Source: an uncultured bacterium (GTDB lineage: Bacteria > Bacteroidota > Bacteroidia > Bacteroidales > Bacteroidaceae). From it: DNA of 64,000 bases. Position 1 is the stretch's first letter. Each line of letters opens with the position of its first letter. The translations under genes were made by a program, and so were the position numbers. Location of the stretch: contig CAJMQU010000007.1 of NCBI GenBank assembly GCA_905215555.1, positions 62,001 through 126,000 on the forward strand, given 5' to 3'. The notes below the pieces were generated by a model, which was not told the origin of the DNA, ran no database searches, and worked only from the letters and a program-made list of their open reading frames with translations. This document shows positions 62,372-64,000 of the stretch, piece by piece.

Positions 62372-62689
62372 ATGTACGCAATTGTAGAAATCAACGGTCA
62401 GCAATTCAAAGCAGAAGCTGGCAAAAAGCTGTTTGTACACCACATCCAGAATGCAGAAAACGGTGCAACAGTAGAGTTTGACAAGGTTCTTTTGGTAGAC
62501 AAAGACGGCAACATCACCGTAGGTGCTCCCACAGTAGAGGGTGCAAAGGTTGTTTGCCAGGTCGTATCAAACATGGTAAAAGGCGATAAAGTTCTTGTTT
62601 TCCACAAGAAAAGAAGAAAAGGTTATCGTAAGTTGAACGGTCACCGTCAACAATTCACAGAGTTAACAATTACAGAAGTAGTAGCTTAA
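62372..62689 (+). CDS. rplU: 50S ribosomal protein L21
   Basis: A 105-residue protein of normal length. Family features: MYAIVEINGQQFKAEAGKKL at the N-terminus, VDKDGNITVGAPTVEGAKV in the middle, and the basic loop KKRRKGYRKLNGHRQQFTEL near the C-terminus that binds 23S rRNA. It is followed by rpmA after 22 bases, the universal L21-L27 order. Confidence 0.98.
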   Translation: MYAIVEINGQQFKAEAGKKLFVHHIQNAENGATVEFDKVLLVDKDGNITVGAPTVEGAKVVCQVVSNMVKGDKVLVFHKKRRKGYRKLNGHRQQFTELTITEVVA

Positions 62690-62711
62690 TCAATTAAAAC
62701 AGTAAGAAGAA

Positions 62712-62981
62712 ATGGCACATAAAAAAGGTGTCGGTAGTTCTAAGAACGGCCGCGAATCACAGAGCAAGAGATTAGGCGTTAAGATATTTGGTGGCGAAGT
62801 TTGCAAAGCTGGTAACATCATCGTTCGTCAAAGAGGTACTGAATTCCATCCGGGCAATAACATCGGTATGGGTAAAGACCACACTCTTTTCGCTTTAGTA
62901 GACGGAACTGTACAGTTCAAAGTAAGCAAGGAAGACAGACGCTATGTATCTGTAATCCCAGCTGAAAGTGCAGAAGCGTAA
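62712..62981 (+). CDS. rpmA: 50S ribosomal protein L27
   Basis: An 89-residue protein: MAHKKGVGSSKNGRESQSKR followed by LGVKIFGGEVCKAGNIIVRQ and RGTEFHPGNNIGMGKDHTLF, all typical of L27. The N-terminus has no cleavable extension of the Firmicutes type. Second gene of the rplU operon, ended by the terminator at 63007-63043. Confidence 0.98.
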   Translation: MAHKKGVGSSKNGRESQSKRLGVKIFGGEVCKAGNIIVRQRGTEFHPGNNIGMGKDHTLFALVDGTVQFKVSKEDRRYVSVIPAESAEA

Positions 62982-63006
62982 GTATCCGAACAAGAAATAA
63001 AGAAGA

Positions 63007-63043
63007 GGGATGTAATCCATAGAGATTACATCCCTTTCTTTTT
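63007..63043 (+). terminator. Intrinsic terminator after rpmA
   Basis: GGGATGTAATC (63007-63017) pairs perfectly with GATTACATCCC (63024-63034), a 6-base loop between, followed by TTTCTTTTT. Confidence 0.95.
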
Positions 63044-63121
63044 AAGACAAATTCCGCTTTTACACATCTTTCAAATAAGATAGAACACATCCCGACAATA
63101 CTAAAATAAGCAAGTTTCTTT

Positions 63122-63152
63122 TTTGTATTACTTCTGATTTACACTATCTTTG
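63122..63152 (+). promoter_or_regulatory. Promoter of serS
   Basis: TTTG (63122-63125) and TATCTTTG (63145-63152) are 19 bases apart, a good Bacteroidetes promoter; the start codon is 42 bases further on. Confidence 0.75.
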
Positions 63153-63194
63153 TGCTCTCAAATCAAGATTTTAATCAAAACGAAGTATCAAGAT

Positions 63195-64000
63195 ATGCTT
63201 ACCATCAAACAAATTACAGAAAACACAGACGCGGTGGTCCGCGGACTGGAGAAAAAGCATTTCAAAAATGCTAAAGAAACAATAGAACAAGTAATTGCCT
63301 TCAACGACAAAAGACGTAGTACACAGTCTGTATTAGATAACAACCTCGCCGAAGTTAACTCAATCTCCAAATCCATCGGACAACTGATGAAAGAAGGAAA
63401 GAAAGAGGAAGCCGAAGTAGCCAAAAGCCGTGTAGCCGAACTGAAGGAGACCAACAAGACGTTGCAAGCCGAAATGGACCAGGCAGCCGAAGATATGCAG
63501 AACCTGCTCTATACCATTCCGAACGTACCTTATGATGAAGTGCCCGAAGGTGTAGGCGCCGAAGACAATGTGGTTGAGAAAATGGGAGGCATGGAAACTG
63601 AACTTCCCAAAGATGCACTGCCCCACTGGGAACTGGCAAAGAAATATGATTTGATTGATTTCGACCTGGGCGTGAAGATAACAGGAGCTGGTTTCCCGGT
63701 TTACAAAGGAAAAGGTGCACAATTGCAGCGTGCCCTGATCAACTTCTTCCTGGATGAAGCCCGTAAAGCAGGTTATGTGGAAATCATGCCTCCGACAGTG
63801 GTAAATGCCGCTTCCGGTTACGGAACAGGTCAGTTACCCGACAAAGAAGGTCAGATGTATCATTGCGAAGTGGACGATCTATATCTTATCCCGACGGCCG
63901 AAGTGCCTGTTACGAATATCTATCGCGATGTGATTCTGGAAGAGAAACAACTTCCTATCAAAAATTGTGCATATACGCAATGTTTCCGTCGCGAGGCTGG
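63195..64000 (+). CDS. serS: Seryl-tRNA synthetase, N-terminal part (cut by window edge)
   Basis: The first 268 codons are visible. Start MLTIKQITENTDAVVRGLEK; residues about 25-105 form the long antiparallel coiled-coil arm that grips tRNA-Ser (KRRSTQSVLDNNLAEVNSIS, KEEAEVAKSRVAELKE). The class II catalytic domain begins with LPHWELAKKYDLIDFDLGVK (about 140) and reaches motif 2 (LIPTAEVPVTNIYRD, TQCFRREAG) at the right edge. It attaches serine to tRNA-Ser and also primes selenocysteine synthesis in organisms that have it. Its own promoter and the rpmA terminator show it is a separate unit. Confidence 0.97.
   Translation, partial: MLTIKQITENTDAVVRGLEKKHFKNAKETIEQVIAFNDKRRSTQSVLDNNLAEVNSISKSIGQLMKEGKKEEAEVAKSRVAELKETNKTLQAEMDQAAEDMQNLLYTIPNVPYDEVPEGVGAEDNVVEKMGGMETELPKDALPHWELAKKYDLIDFDLGVKITGAGFPVYKGKGAQLQRALINFFLDEARKAGYVEIMPPTVVNAASGYGTGQLPDKEGQMYHCEVDDLYLIPTAEVPVTNIYRDVILEEKQLPIKNCAYTQCFRREA

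Overview
The window looks like chromosome from a gut Bacteroides species. The evidence is two complete SusC/SusD polysaccharide utilization loci (PULs), each with its own ECF sigma/FecR pair; promoters with the Bacteroidetes -7 element TAnnTTTG; many lipoprotein signal peptides; and the Bacteroides-type cassette of smalltalk protein, amidase, HU-like protein, DUF4248 and VirE-N/DUF3987. No tRNA, rRNA, CRISPR array or IS transposase was recognised.

Layout. (1) 1-4047, minus strand: an MFS permease, two UroD-fold (MtaA/CmuA-like) methyltransferases, a corrinoid-binding protein and the start of one more gene, together a corrinoid-dependent methyl-transfer operon. (2) 4115-14306: PUL-A, with a divergent ECF sigma gene, FecR, SusC, SusD, a catalytically intact GH18 lipoprotein, and two surface lipoproteins with discoidin and LamG domains. 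A plus-strand promoter and strong intrinsic terminator in the SusC leader predict a cis-antisense RNA. (3) 14321-33360: an accessory region. It holds an AAA/PD-(D/E)XK gene, a two-gene RHS system whose tip is an alpha/beta-hydrolase, and downstream of it an array of displaced RHS fragments, paralogous RDD membrane proteins, a repeated 75-residue membrane protein and four copies of one hairpin. The HU/amidase/smalltalk and DUF4248/DUF3987 genes follow, with an Rpn-type nuclease gene between them. (4) 33393-53297: PUL-B, a high-mannose N-glycan locus closely resembling the B. thetaiotaomicron BT3983-BT3994 type: three GH92 mannosidases, an Endo-BT3987-like GH18, a GH97, SusC/SusD, a GH18-like protein without catalytic residues, a LamG lipoprotein, FecR and ECF sigma. 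(5) 53627-55681: a HAD phosphatase fused to a DUF3667 membrane protein. (6) 56129-62029: a cobalamin riboswitch and a corrinoid-import operon (two beta-propeller lipoproteins, a BtuB-like receptor and a PKD lipoprotein). (7) 62250-64000: housekeeping genes rplU, rpmA and the 5' part of serS.

How the genes fit together. PUL-B should bind high-mannose N-glycan at the surface, cut it from protein with the endo-glycosidase, import it through SusC/D and trim it with GH92 enzymes; the GH97 could remove alpha-glucose caps. PUL-A shares the architecture but carries only the endo-type enzyme. The corrinoid operon at the left edge needs the cofactor that the riboswitch operon at the right probably imports. 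The RHS region resembles a polymorphic-toxin locus in which successive tip/immunity modules were displaced downstream. All functions are inferred from sequence patterns read by eye; no database search was run.
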